A DNA stretch of 64,000 nt, from NCBI GenBank assembly GCA_020744425.1, contig JAGMUV010000003.1, positions 2,976,001 to 3,040,000 on the forward strand. The letters are read 5' to 3'. How positions within the stretch are numbered: position 1 is the stretch's first letter; each line of letters begins with the position of its first letter. The stretch comes from Dactylonectria macrodidyma. Taxonomy: Eukaryota; Ascomycota; Sordariomycetes; Hypocreales; Nectriaceae. The notes under the pieces are model-generated. The model was not told the DNA's origin and ran no database searches. It saw only the letters and a program-made list of their open reading frames with translations. The translations under genes and the position numbers were made by a program. Shown here one piece after another: positions 1-13,559 of this stretch.

Positions 1-3000
1 TACACACACCCCAGTCCTCCCACCAGGCGCGCGCAGGGGCAGGGAAGATTCGCGGCAGTCAGAGGAGAGGGCGTTTAAACTCCGCGCCCCAGCTTCTCAT
101 TACCGCCCTAGCGGCCTAGCCTCACCCCTGGTCGAGGCTTGCCAGGGCCTTGACCAGGGTCTTGGACCAAGCTCTCTCCAGCTCTCCCATTTGTTTGCCC
201 AAATTTGGCAATCACCACTTGAGACGCCTCATCACATTGCGACCACTCCGCACGCCCACACCCCCATCTGCTCGTCCATCACTTTCTATGGCTGCCCTTA
301 ATAATGAAGTGGTATAGCGCATGCGACCTGGATGGAGGCCTGGGCTTGTGCTATTCATGTCCAGTCTCCCAACCCGACCCCCTTATCGCCGATCAGAACT
401 TAAGCAAGAGCATCCATCGTCCAGGAGCTGAAGAGCTGGCGCTGATAGTGGAGGACGCCGCGCATTGATGATTACTGTACGGGCATACGTAGGAGGGCCC
501 TTGGCGAGCAAGCGTCTTGTCCGTTCTGCGACACTGACTTGACTGACAACTTTGGAGGCGTTGCCGCTATGGCCCAGAGGTGCACCGGCCGGGGGAGCTT
601 AAGCAGCCCTGTCCGTCTTCCGTGAAGCGGCTGCAGAGCGCCTCAAGTGCCTTACCAAGGCACCGGGTCGCCCTCCAACTATGCCCAGGTACCGAGATAG
701 TCCTTAGGACCCAGCCTCAGATTCCCAAGTTCACACATCTGGATTGGGAGTCGCCCCGAGCACCCGAGCCCGTTCGACTTGACGTCAAATATCAAATGGC
801 CAGCCTGGAGTGCAGATTGGGGCACACCTCCACGTTCTTGCCGATGGCCATCTCGAAACTTGCATTCTGGATCGGGAATGACCCTCAAAGGCAACCAACA
901 CCAGCGCTGCACATGTGACCTATGATTATCCATCCCCACCATTTGTGATAGATCAAAGGCATGTCTTATTTGCATCTCCTTTGTCCACGCAATTTGGCCA
1001 TCGCCCTGAGAGCTGAAGTGGATGGGATGGGAGAAGCCCCACGAGGCGAAGGCAAGAATGGCTATGCATATTCGGTAGTTTTTACTTCAAGAGGGAACCT
1101 GCAGATTTGCACCTGGGGCTTGGGGGCTTGAACCTTGGCACGCATCCTCAAGAGCTATCGAGGATCCACACCGAGCTGCTGGAAGACGAGAGCAGAATCG
1201 AGATTTTGATGCGCCAGGGCTCGCGACGTGGCCCACTGCTGCCAATCGTTCTCTCAGGATTGGGATTTTTGGACTGGATACGGTTTGACATTGGAACGAT
1301 ATATCATATTTGTGCGTCACGCAAGCAGGGTGGCTTTAGCGCGGCAACATGATACCCCACTCCCCCTTTACACCCAACAGGAGGCAAGCATGAACCCTGG
1401 GCAACTGGGAGTCTCGCTAAATCCCATCTTTTCTCGCATGCCATCGGCCGAGAAAACAACACCGTCTCCGTTGGAGACACCGTTATGAATTGACTATGCA
1501 CGGTGGCATCTGTCAATGAAACAGTGTCCCGTGATGCCGTGACGATGCCGGAGGGCTGAGACGCCGGGACCAGGGCCCCGATCTGGAGCTCGCCTAAAAG
1601 TATTCGGGAATGAACAACTCCGTCGTCAATAACTTTGATCGCAGCGTATTTGATAGGCAGGCGAAGGGAAACAGGATAGATTTCATCATTCTTTGGAGGA
1701 GACAACCTGGTGTGTAGAAGGGGAACTGTTCACTTTCGTAAGAATCGCGCCTCGCCGTTAGAGCATCTCCATAACTAAGGACGACTGTTGCCCGATGTTG
1801 CCCGATGTTGTCCGCCCACCCGCCCGTCCGCCGCCGAGCCAAAGCTCACTCATAACCCCGGAAAACGGTTGGTTGTCAACATTATGGGAATAAGTGGTGG
1901 ATGTTCTTCGAGACTGGCGAATTTCTTCTAATGCTGTCCTTGATGCATGTGACTTGGATCATTTTCGATGTGGCCAACGGAGACAACGAATAGCCTGAGG
2001 AAGCATCCCTAGCCTTGAGGCCTGGGAAAGGAACGCCGCGCATATTGAACGAACGGGAGAGCCCGTGGCGGAGTCCAGAGGCCGTCGGTGGACAAGTCGC
2101 CGCTGTCAGGTTCCCACTCGGGACTCAACGTAGTGCCAAATGGAACAAAGAGAGACACATACCTTGAAGCAGACTGCTGCGTGTACCCCCACACTTCTCT
2201 GTCACAATATCCCGCTAATATGGACTTGGCTTCATTAGACGCGACATAATGAAGGGTGGATAGCTGGAGACGAGGGTTGCCAAGTTTTGGCTCTCTTGGA
2301 AGCAAATCGATACGCAATTGAGAAAATGTGATGATCAGTTTTTGTTAGCATCCCTTGCCTTGCGTCTGAGATACCAAACTGGGTAGCTCACAGCCATGAG
2401 GCAGCCCGTTATTACCTGGGTAGTGACTCAACCTCAGCTCCTAAGTGCGGACCTCATGCCGACCCTTCATCCTGGGTAGTTGCTGGGACGGGGTTGCTAA
2501 CTTGTTGCGAATCGCACGTCGACGAGTTAGTTTCGCAAAAGCAGGAGGTGCCTTCGCCATTAGATGTCACTACTTGAGAACTGGTGAGTGGTGATATCGT
2601 ATGCATAGTGTTGTGCCGCTGTTCTTATTCGGGTAGCAAGCCTATGATTGGCTCGCATGAAAAGGCACAAGAGGCCATCTCGAATCTGTGATTGAACAAA
2701 TCGGAGATGCATGATCCTAGCTCGTGGGCCCTGGGTACAAAATCGGCCACCCCTGGTCGCCTGCTTCATCTGAGAACCAAAAAAAAACGAGACGACACGC
2801 CCTGTGGTTGAGGCACCCCCATCGTCATCCCACCCCCCCTTGCCCTGGCAGACCTGAGAGCGGCGCACCTGCTGCCAGCACGAGGCTCGGAGAGGTTGTT
2901 TGACAGCTGTGGGTTGTCAGAGATCCCAAATTATGGAGAGCCGCCCTCAGCGACCAGCCTGGCAGAGGGCAGATGGCAGACGACACAACGAGGCAACCAC

Positions 3001-6000
3001 CTAAGCCGGGTATTGACCGGGCAGAAGCGCTATGGCATTGGAAGGCCATGAGGGCCACTTGACTTGGAAGCTGGTCATGGTCGCCTGCGCATTGCCAGAC
3101 CTCTCTGCGCCTGGGATTGGAACGATTGCGACGACGAGTCGGAGGGAGCTGAAGGACGTTTCTAAAGATGGCGGCGGCGGTTGGCCTCGGGTGGCAGAGT
3201 CCGTCTAATTGTGAAGAGCCGGCGCCAACTCTGTTGCAAAACGTTTGATAGACGAGGTGCTAGCAATGCCTTTGGCGGTTTGGCAGCGATTGAGGAAACA
3301 AAGTATGGGGCCTTGTGCGATGAGACAAGTACGCTAGTACACACTCGGAAGCGTCTCCTCCCTTTTCCCTGGGAGCTTCCTCCCAGTTTTAGCACGGCGA
3401 CGGAGTTCCTCCAGGGTCCAGTGGCTTTAGCAGCGAGGCCAGTGGAAGGAGTGAACGGTGGATGGGGATGGGTAGTAAGTTGCTAGGGCAGGAGAACGTG
3501 TACTATCCACACATTGAAACAGGAACCAACGATGGTCTCTACCTTATCAGCCTATTTACTACGCAGGCAGCTAGCAGTGTTTTTCGAAGCCGGGTTTTGT
3601 CGGCAGGAAGGACCACTATCTGGACGGGTCATTCATTGGAAAGGAGAGGGAGTATCTGTCTTGATTTGCAACGCGTTGGGGCGTCGAGTGTTGTGGAGTC
3701 ATTACCCAGTCAGCATCCTCAGCCATAATGTTCGACCGTTGCGTTTTCCGAGCCAGGTCTAGCTGCTGTAAGGAGTCAGGGCACAACGGCATGCTCTGGA
3801 TGAACTAGACGAACTAGGCGAACTAACAGTCGACTTTGTCAGTGTTTTCCCCTCTCTAAGTTCAAGTGGACAACGCCTCGATGGCAGGAATGGAGGGGCG
3901 ACTCCACGACGATCCACCGCCCTACAGAACACCGCGGACTGGATGGCGACTGTACCGAGGCCGTAGGGCTAAGTGAGGCGGTCGGATGGTGGATAATACG
4001 CAAGGGAGCCGAGACCACTACCGCGGACCTTGCCAGAACCAAGGTGGCGAGCATTACATAGTACTGTGCGCGTCAGCGCACACAACAGCACAGCACAGCA
4101 CAGCACAGCACAGCACAGCAGAAGACGGTTCCTGGCTGCCCTCAACTGCCGCATAACGCCGGGCGACGGGATCATCGGGACCCGCAATGCCACCAACAGG
4201 GTCTGTCTCTTGCGGAAGCCGCCGTCATCTTGTGGACTACGGAGAGAGCGCCAAACCCAGGGACCGGCGCCGTCGAGCGGGACCCAAGTTGGCTGGCTTT
4301 GGTTGATGCGACCCCCGAGCAAGCCAGCTGACGATGGACTTGTCGCCGCCGCGATTGTGCCCATTGATTGAGGCAGCCTATGTGAAACCTCTTGCAGCGG
4401 GGGTGTTGAGGAGCTGAGGAGACGAAAAGTTGAGCAAATGAGGAGCTGAAGAAGCTGAGGAGTTGCGCTTCGATTCGCATCAGCGTCGATGAGCTGCGAG
4501 ACATGCTCTCAGATGGGGTACATCAACTCAAGACAACGCGGCCACGGCTGGAGAGTCCAGAACGGGTCGTCAACTGAGCCTGGCCTTTGCGCTTCGTCGC
4601 AAACTCCCCCAACCGTACGGACGGACACCACCGTCCAGTACTGCCGGTACCAACAACCGGCAGCAACAGCCGGCTCCAAGCCAGCCGCAACACCGGTCAC
4701 GTCCGGGCTTGAACGAGGCCTGCTGGAGAGTAGAAAATTTCGAGATTGGATACCAGGACCCAGGGATTCCCCCGGCTGGCTTTCAACCATCAATCATCTT
4801 GCGCCCACGCCCCCTCCACCTTTGTCCAAGCTGCAAGCTCCCCAGCACCGGCGCCTCTTTTAGCGTCTCACGACCCTTGTCTCGATCCCGCATCCCAATG
4901 CCACACCCACGTCCCTAAACTCGACTTCACCTCTGCCTTAGAAAAGAAAGCATCTCCAAAGATGAGACCTGATAGGAATCGGCCATGGCAAGACCACAAA
5001 AGCAACCCTGCTGGGTGCGTCGGCGATGTGTCTGTTTGAGTCACCGTCACTGGTGTTTCATTCAACTTCCAGCTTCACCTCCGCCTCCACCAGCCAGCGG
5101 CCGACTTCTGTAGTGCCGCCAATATAAGGAGCTTTGGCAACAAAGCTTGACGAGGGAGCGCAGCATTTTGAAGAGGGACTTTCTGGGGAAGAGACCCCTT
5201 GTTGGGGTCCCCAAATGTCTCATCTGCGGCTACGAGTTGCCAGACAACGACCTGCTATCAGAAAGACAGAAATGCACCCAATGCTTCACAGCCTAGTCTG
5301 AGCAGAGAGTTGACTAGACATGGGTCAGCTTGTCGAACCTCTTCTCCCTCCCCCCCAAAAGCCAAGCCTCTCGCTGACACCCTTGCTCCCCTCCTTTGAT
5401 CACCTCGCAGTGACCCAGATACTCCATCCTTGTCCTGGTCTTGCCGTCCTAGACTAGGTGGGTTTCCCATCCCACCCCCTTGGTCCACCCGTAGTGCCCA
5501 CCAGTGGGGGGTTTGAGAGCTTCCTAGTCCTCCTCTCAAGCTAGTATAATGACGAGACCTGAATCACACTTCTCTTGCCATCCCGGAGCCTGGTCACAGA
5601 GGTACTTACAGACCCGCCCTAGAGAGGATCTCCGGACTTTACCGCTCGATTGGCTCCAAGAGATTTGAACCCATGCCGCGCATCAAGCTGCCTCGCAAAT
5701 CCATCGCATATATGTACTTGGGCCTCGCTCCCCAGATCTCGGACCTTCCAGTTGGTCCCATCTTACACAAACCTCGTCAGTCACCTCACCCAGATACCTC
5801 ACCACCTCGTCCTTACTTTCCACATACTTCTATCACCGTGGCCCCTTCCCTCTGTGTGCAAACATCACTTATGGTTTCACCCCAACCCTCATAACTCTTC
5901 AGAGTCTTCTTCAAGTCAACCGTCACGAATACGTCCCCTATACTTGAACTGTTGTGTCTCTCCACGAGAAAGCAATTCATCTCCAGCATTAGGCAGTCTT

Positions 6001-6033
6001 GTTATCGGAGCAAGACTGACACCAATCGACCAA
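1..6033. other. Long stretch without a confident gene; upstream region of the C2H2 factor
   Basis: Reading frames here are short, overlap on both strands and match no family I recognise. Roughly 4.9-6.0 kb is C/T-rich on the + strand, as is usual for leaders of filamentous ascomycete genes, and contains several short upstream ORFs (for example 5199-5399 and 5673-5894). The frame of the transcription factor is open from 5650, which adds 128 codons before the preferred ATG at 6034. A (CAGCA)n microsatellite lies at 4086-4120. Small or heavily spliced genes cannot be excluded. Confidence 0.5.
4086..4120. repeat. (CAGCA)7 microsatellite
   Basis: Seven perfect tandem copies of the pentamer CAGCA in non-coding sequence. 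Likely a polymorphic simple repeat; no function is implied. Confidence 0.9.
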
Positions 6034-7704
6034 ATGGCTCTGACAGCTCAGCCCGCCGGCCCCCCCAACTGGGGACGTTGGCCTCAACTGCTCCATGGCG
6101 ACTACGCCATGATTGAATCTCCAGCAATGCTGCCATATGACTCCCGAACATCTACTCCCGCCCCCCTCCAGCGCCCTCTCATGGCCCCTCAGTACATGGT
6201 TACCAACCAGTACAGTCCCGCCTCAATGAGCACCATTACGGCACCTCAGTACCAAGCCCCCAGCCCGTACCAGTTCGGAGGCTACCAAGGCCCGCCTACT
6301 CCTCCCCACCATTCTCCCCCATTCAAGGCGGAATACCATGAGCGTCGATTGACGGACCCCGAGATCGACAACGGCCGATCCATCTCCTACTCTCGGGAGA
6401 CGAAGCATTACCCGTACGGCGAACAAGTACCTTCCCCTGCTAGGAGCGACTCCCAGGCCTCTACTGTACGATGGGCCAGCCAGAAGCCATCCACTTGCTC
6501 CAAGACCATCACCACCAACGAGACTATCAACCCTGATGACCAGGTCAACTTCGAGACTGACGTCGATGAGTTGATGAAGGCTATTCAAATGAGAGAGGAT
6601 AAACAGATCGAAGTCTCTCAACAACCCCTCACTCCTGGAATGTCGCCTGTCTCTGAGGCCGGCGTGGACCACGCTACTCCCGCCCCCAGTGACCTCACGA
6701 CAGCTCGGAAGCGATACGTGTGCAACGGGCCCAACTGCCACAAGAGCTTCACACAGAAGACCCATTTGGATATCCACCGCCGAACTCACACTGGGGCCAA
6801 GCCTTACGTACGTTTACAGTGGCAAGATGGCAAGTTCTTCATCGCTGACGATCGCAGGTTTGTGATTTTGCCGGGTGCAAGCTCACTTTCTCCCAGCTCG
6901 GAAACTTGAAGGTCAGTCGCAACGCACACCATATAAAAGAATGAGGCTCACAAAGGTGAACTAGACTCATGTACGACGACACACCGGGGAGCGGCCTTAC
7001 TCTTGTGACAAGTGTGGTCGCCGATTTGCTCAACGAGGCAATGTTCGCGCCCACGAGCAAACCCACCAGGGGCTCAAGCCATTCATCTGTAAATTGGATG
7101 AGTGCAACAAGACCTTTTCTCAACTAGGAAACATGAAGGTATATGGCCCCGGACACCTCGCATTTACTGTGCGCTAACTCGGCCTCAGACGCACCAGAAC
7201 AACTTTCACAAGGCGACTCTGAAGTCTCTCACTACCAGATTCGCTGAGGTCCTTGCCTCTGGTGAGGATGTGCCCGAAGCGGACCGAGACCTCTTCGAAT
7301 ACTTTTCCCACCACTACAAGAACAGCAACAAAGGCATCAAGGGACGTGGAAAGGCGCGCACTGTCGCTGAGCGCAAGGTCAAGACCGAAGCTCGCTCCCC
7401 ACCCACCCCTGCTGCTACCGTTCAATACCCCCTCCCGCAGATTCCTGTTCCACACCAGGTTCACCATCATCATCAGCAACAGCAGCATCATGGCTTGACC
7501 CACCCGGGTAGCCTGGCGGCATACAGCATGAGCCGTGGTCACCACAGCGTGACAAACAACATTCCCCGGGAATCACACGCTAGCGGCTATGAGATGTTCG
7601 AGATGGATGGAGATCACCACTCCGTCCACACACCCGCCTCTGGAAGCATGCTTTACGAGGAAGACCACACACGGGAGATGACCTTCACTGAGCGCATGTA
7701 CTGA
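6034..7704 (+). CDS. C2H2 zinc-finger transcription factor with four fingers
   Basis: Four exons are inferred: 6034-6807, 6858-6911, 6965-7138 and 7189-7704, giving about 505 aa. The first 220 residues are rich in Pro, Gln, Ser and Tyr (a likely activation or interaction region). Four consecutive C2H2 fingers follow at about residues 230-252, 260-282, 290-310 and 318-340, joined by TGxKPY/TGERPY-type linkers. The C-terminal part is low complexity and contains a His/Gln run (about 7460-7490). Finger order and spacing resemble the fungal RfeC/Azf1-like group, a nuclear sequence-specific DNA-binding family, but the exact orthologue is uncertain. The start at 6034 has a good context (caaaATGGC) and begins a MALTAQP N-terminus; an in-frame ATG-initiated extension is open from 5650. 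The introns are 50-53 nt and two of them interrupt fingers at equivalent positions. Confidence 0.88.
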
Positions 7705-10113
7705 TCAAATTCATCTAATGACATGACGATAATCACGAACTACCCGGTTTCAACCGAGGACTCGCAGCCTTTGCAGGAAGAGGCTTGCAATACAAAGAAA
7801 TAAGAAGATCTGGATTAAAAGAATCCAGTATTTCAAGGTCCAAAACAGAACATGGAGGGGGGCAACAGCATGATTTTATATCCTTTTACCTTTTCCGGCA
7901 TTTGTACAACTGGGGTCGGCGGTATGTTCCTGTTGCACTTCACAGCAGGCGGAAAAAAAAAAGACAGATGTCACCGGAGTCGAAAACGGAACGCGGCTGA
8001 AGGCCAGTGACAGGAGGTTTTTTTTTGCTTTTTTTTTTTTTCCTTGAGTACGAAAGTGTTTCTTTCGAGGGCGGTTGTCTCAACATTTTTTGCTTGCTCG
8101 ACCTGGACTTAAAGCTGAATATTCGCGTCTACTCTTTGTAGACACCCTTTTCCTTTTTTGTACCCTCTGTACCAAAGCGGAGGTTTGTTCTGCTTTTCTT
8201 TAATTGCCAGTGCTTGGGTTGGAGCGTTTGTCTGTTCATCTGTCGAGGGCAGCCGCAAGGGAACTGTGTGGGGGTGGCTTGGCTTGGGGTTTCGCCTCTG
8301 GACTTGTCCATGGTCTAATTGGTCTGGACTTTAGCACGTGGGAAGAGCGGTTTCAACCGCGAGAGGCTTTTTGTTTTTCAGTTTGTTTTTGGTTGATTTG
8401 ATATTGAGTTGGCGGGGGCATTGTGTAGCATCACCGGAGTTATTAGACTCCTAGGAGCATTGGTGCATTGGAGTTTCTAGACTCAAGGGAACGGAGCATC
8501 AGGAGGGCGCCATGCGGGGCGAAGCAATTTCCCTTGCACACATTGCATCCTCGGTGTAGTTAGCGAAGTAGACTGCTTTCTGGAGGTGAACAAGCACTAG
8601 TTTTTCTTGCACATGACACCATCTCCCTCGTTTGAATGAGCCTTGAAACCCCATGATCCTTGAAACCTGTCTTTTGGGGCTGGACGTGGAGCTTCCTCCA
8701 ACCACTCAACCCCACGTACAAACGGGTCTTTGCCCAACGCGCTTGTTACGCTCTAATTGTAGAGAGAACTAAGACCAAGTGGTCACCTGCTACGCGGTGA
8801 GCGGATTGGACCGAGCTTCTGGGTGACGAGAATGTTCGAATGGACTGGCGCATATGGATTCGACACAATGGACACACACACACGCGCACACACAAAAAGA
8901 AATACCGCAGCGGATTCTAAGAAATGCCATGCGACCCCCGCATGAGCGACAGGAGGGAACACACTTCCCAAACTGCGTATCACGGGGCGGACCATGCTGT
9001 GTCATTTGTTGTGTCATCGGTACTACTTGAAGAGGATCAGTTTTGGCGGGCGACGCTCGGCGGCGTTAACCCATTCCGGGACGCGGGCGTTGAAATTGCT
9101 TTCAACGGGGAACAGTCTCAAACTCGTGCTAAGAGGTGTTGGGCAATGTCTAAGATTGAATCGATGTAGTCGGGCAGCAACAAGGATAACGGATAGCATT
9201 GCAACGTTGACTGTCCGGAGAAGTTTCCAGACAGTGAGCCGTGCTGCTGCCATGGGCCTGACCTGCATGATGACGGCCTGCACATCTCTGTTTCCGGCGA
9301 TGTAGCTGGGCCCTCAGATTCACCGCTATGGAAGTAGTTGAAGAAACGGGTGCAAAAGTCATCGAGGATCGACTTCGAGCTGCAGCTATAATGTTTTTGG
9401 ATGGCAATAACGGGCATATGTCTGTCTCATCTGGCCTGCAGCAACTTCGTCGCATGCTCACCGCCGCCGATAGATGGGATGGGCGTTTCTCGAAACCGGA
9501 TTTCCCAAACTACCGGGAACAACGGTGCAAGCCACCTGCAGGCAGGGCTAGCGACAGGATGCCTCCACAACGCATCTACGAGATGGTGTTCTCCTGTCGG
9601 TGATCGGCTCGGGCTAGAGTTGGAACCAACTACCTTGGAAGTGGTATGTACATACTGTACATGCTCGCGGTACCGTACAGAGGAAAAGGTGTAGTGCGGC
9701 CCGAGAACGAAACGTGGTTTGCAGGGCTGACCGAAGCAAAGAGACTCAGTCAATCGATCAGGTCAGTCTTACCCGTGGCGTTTCACTGATCGTCGGCATA
9801 GCGCGGCGCCATGCAAAAATATGAGGTAATAGTGAAAGCGAGAAGAGACTGTATCACTTTTCGGGATAGGAGAGAAGAGACAAGCGAACACGCTGGACAA
9901 CGTGGAGGTTTGCGCGAAACTGGGTTGATTCGTGCCCGAGACGAGCCGCCTTGGTCAGCCGAAGACGGCGTCGTTCAGTCAGCCAAGATTATCTTCATCT
10001 CCCCTCTGCTCAACAGTTTCATGCAAGGGAGACTGGTAAAGTGCACCTGAATCTTCGGGAGGGGCCGACAACTGGGCGAGCCTGGGTGGCGACACAGCAT
10101 CACTACTGAAGGC
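7705..10113. other. Convergent intergenic region, no gene recognised
   Basis: This lies between the 3' ends of the C2H2 factor (+) and URM1 (-). It begins with the 3' UTR of the factor, including T-rich tracts near 8020-8045. A (CA)n-like stretch lies near 8873-8895 and a cluster of GTAC palindromes near 9640-9680. ORFs of about 75-110 codons occur on both strands around 9.0-9.7 kb but overlap each other in several frames and resemble nothing known. Confidence 0.5.
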
Positions 10114-11216
10114 CTACCCCCCGTGTAAAGTTGAGACAAACAGAATGCTGTCACCACTCTGGACCTCGTAGGCCTCCTCGCCCTCTAGTTCCCAGTCGGC
10201 GTCATTGATCAGAACCAGGATACCTGGGCGACTGTTGCCACCTGATCAGCCGCAGAACTATAAATCGGAGGGGGTGTGGGAATGAGCGTGGGAGCGAGTG
10301 TGGGAGAAGAGGGTGAAGAAAAGAAAGGGGGAGGGGGGTTCGCAATAAGATCCTGGGGCAGAAGGACGAGAAGATGATGCCGATACTTGCAGCTGAGATA
10401 CGAGGGAGTGGGTGTAGCGGGCGGAGTACGGCGAGGTAAGAGGAGACATTGCACAGCATGTACTGTACTGTAAGATGGTTCAGAGTTGGGGGAGTAGATC
10501 ACAGGATTGCAGGTTGCATGTGCAGGCCGCAAGTCGCAGGTCGCTGGTTACATGGGAGGGGGGTGGAGGAGGCCTAAGACATACAGATGGTTGTCGAGAA
10601 CGAATAGGTCTTTGCGACTATCGTCCATGACATGGCCGCAGAGATAGTCGATGAGATAGGCGATGGTGGCAGCGCGGCCATCCTTGTCAGCAGCGGGGAT
10701 GGTCAGGGCATGGTTGCGTTGATGCGAGAAGAGCATCTCCAGACCTCCGCTAGCGAGGGAATCCACAGGGTCAGCTTGGATCTTGGGAACAGAAACACCC
10801 CGAAATCGGGTGGGAGAAAAAGCAATGAGGCCAAAGAGCAGTCTCAGCCGCTGGAAAGGTGGGTGTGGGTAAGAGAGAGAGAGAGAGGGAGGTTTGGATG
10901 GGCCCAACCAAGCATGGATACCAGCTTTGGTATCTGCTTTGGCATCAGTGTCAGGGAACAGGCCTCGAACAAAGGTGAAGCGTGAAGCCAGAGAGACTGG
11001 CTCGTTGTCATAATATGACAGGTGGCTAGCTACGCTGGGGGTGCTGAGAGTCGAGGGGCGTAGATTCGCGCCGAGCGAGGTGAGGATGACAGCTCACAAA
11101 ACCAGCGAGATGAGAGTGAGACGCAGGACTTACGAGAACTCGACCGTGATAGAGAGGTGAGGGCCAGTGGCGGTGGCGGCCGCACCGACGGACAAGGAGG
11201 AAGAGGAGTCGGCCAT
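10114..11216 (-). CDS. URM1: Ubiquitin-related modifier 1 (Urm1)
   Basis: Three exons are inferred on the minus strand: 11216-11134, 10749-10585 and 10231-10114, giving 121 aa. Urm1 is the sulfur-carrier protein activated by Uba4. It supplies sulfur for 2-thiolation of the wobble uridine of tRNAs for Lys, Glu and Gln, and can be conjugated to proteins. Evidence is the family core with GGLEMLFS near residue 29, [18 protein letters not shown] in the middle and the C-terminal STLHGG, whose terminal Gly-Gly is the thiocarboxylation site and directly precedes the stop. The N-terminus has a Ser/Ala-rich stretch of about 20 residues before the ubiquitin fold. The introns (384 and 353 nt) are long for this window. 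ELP2, which acts in the same tRNA modification, lies divergently about 2.3 kb away. Confidence 0.95.
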
Positions 11217-13559
11217 GGCGAGAAGGATCGAAATGATCGATTTTGGGGGGTGGCCAAGTGGGATGCTGATCGAGGGTTGTGTGATGCCGGACGATGCTAC
11301 TGTTGTCGCACGAGCTGCTGCTCAACGAAGGGATCTCCGATATTCCGGTCCCTCCCCTTATTTTGTTCCCTCTAAGCGTATTCGTACGGTGTACGCAGAA
11401 CCCCGCTCACTGCCAACGCGTTGGGCTGGATCCAGCCCGTGATGGTTTTTTTTGGTGTCGCACACAGCCCGCAAAAGTGCGAGGCAACGCACAGGTGGAG
11501 AGGCCACCAAGGCGACGGAAACACGCGGCGCAGCTCTTGGGATGAAACTTGACGCACGTTCGGGGTGATTGTCAAATATCGGCAAACGACTCCGGCACTT
11601 CTCTTTGACGATGGGATGCTGGCTTGCAGGATGATGAGTGATTCTGGAAGCGCCGTAGGTATCTGGAGACGCTGCTCTCAACGGTCACGTGAGTCTTTCA
11701 GACATCCCATAGATCGGGAAGGCATTGAAGGTTGGTTGTTGGAATTCGATACAATTTAGTAACTATTTTTTGGTTTGAAGCTAGTTTAACGAATTGTGAA
11801 GCACTTCCCACGTTCAGATATCCGGGGAGCAGCTTTGCTGTAGTATCGTCTCCTTTACAACCTAGAACCTCCCCATCCTTGTTTGTCGTCGGCAGACCAA
11901 AGACATTTGGAGTAAACGAGTAGAAGTGAAAAGAGAAAAGATGAGGAACCGCTAGAATTGCAGGAACACGGGCGAAAGTGCGGAAAAGGCATTATCGCCG
12001 TGTCATATAAAAAACTCGATGCGTAGCAGCTTGCGGCCTTCGCTGGATGGCAGTATCGGATAGAGGTTTCTGCAGAGTCGGGAATGACTGCTCGTAAAGC
12101 CCACCTCGATGCTACCTCACGCCTTGAATGACCTAATGATAGAAATAAGCACAGGCTGCTACTGTAGCATTAAGAAGGCGAGGTGCAATTGCATTTGTGC
12201 TTATTACATTGAACTGAGTCGACGGAGAACAGTGGTTTCCCGTAGGTGAGGCTGTGCCGCTATTCTGTGTCGCTTAGATCTCCCAACTTAACTGGAGACG
12301 CAACCCAACGAAGAGAAAGTAATGAGATTTTAACCTTTTGCTCCTCTTCTGAAACTGTTCAAGCATATGCAGGGAGGGAAATAAAAAAGTAGACCCCCCT
12401 TCTGGATCGGATTACTCCCGCGACTTACAACAAGAAAAGCTAGACCCGATTGCTAGGGCGCCAACCAACAGGGCATACGAATTAATTAGATTACGTGTTC
12501 ACTCCAAAGACTGCTGCATAATGAGTCAAGTTATTGTGATACTACCACGCCATTTGGGAAGGCTTGGTTGGGCTGGCATTTCATGAAGTTATCGGGATGA
12601 AATATCTATAGCGGCTTTGAGTACCAACAATACAACACCATCGATACAGTCCCACCCCCCTCGCCGCCTGTGCCGCTATTTTCTTGTCTACTTTATACGT
12701 GCCATAAAATTCATGCCCAAGAGAGTGTATCTTGTTTGCAGCTGATAACTCTGCACGGGAGTACAGAGAAGGGTGAGGTTTTAGAGGAGCGTAAAGACCA
12801 AAAAAGACGAGGCAAGGATGCGAGGCAGCCGCTCGTGGTGGACATCAGCAAACCCTTCTTGGGTATTCAAGTGCATTCATATCTATCCTCGACTCGTCCT
12901 TTCCTTGAGATGCGTTACACTGACAAACTGTTGCAACTCATTCTCATTCAATATCCTTGCATCTCCCGTCATGCCGAAAGACCGAGTCTCTAAAATTAAG
13001 CTGGATTAGCACGCACTTGCCACTGCGCTATTTCTTAAAGGTATATTTACTGCATGTACGTCTTTTAAACAGGACACGCGTATAACTTCAAACTGCGAGT
13101 CCTTGTCATATATGATTGCCGACTTGATCCCTGGTCGGAACATCTTCCATGGTTCACTAAGGACTCAATATCCCGGAGGCATGTCTACAAACCGCGACTG
13201 CTCGTTGCCGCTTATGAACCCGACTGTGGCGAAGGAGCTTACTCTGGCGCTTTCATAGCTCATGTAGCCATGTATCCTGCCCAACCCCAGCCGGCGGCAT
13301 TTTAATGCGGCAACGATGAAGCATTCCATGCGTTGCGTAGGTACCTAATTTAGTTGCCAAAGTCAAAAATGCATGCGCTGTAGGACAACGCATGATAGGG
13401 CAGCAACTGACAAGGGCAGGGCATCGCACAGGGCTGGTGTCCGATGACATAAGCGGCCGAAAACCAGATCTCGACAACAAGCCCTCGCAGCCAATCAGCT
13501 TGCGAGTTGGACGCAATTTTCAGACTCACATCTACGACTTCGCCAGCAATTTTGACGAC
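11217..13559. other. Divergent intergenic region between URM1 and ELP2
   Basis: About 2.3 kb holds the upstream regions of both genes. The middle (about 11.7-13.1 kb) is more A/T-rich than neighbouring DNA and has many stops in all frames. Short ORFs such as 12670-12993 (+) show no recognisable similarity. No tRNA or other RNA gene was identified. Confidence 0.5.

Noticed and set aside
5645..5675. Sequence resembling a tRNA T-arm on the minus strand (GGTTCAAATC)
   Set aside because: The T-stem pairs poorly and no matching acceptor stem, D-arm or anticodon arm is found at the right spacing.
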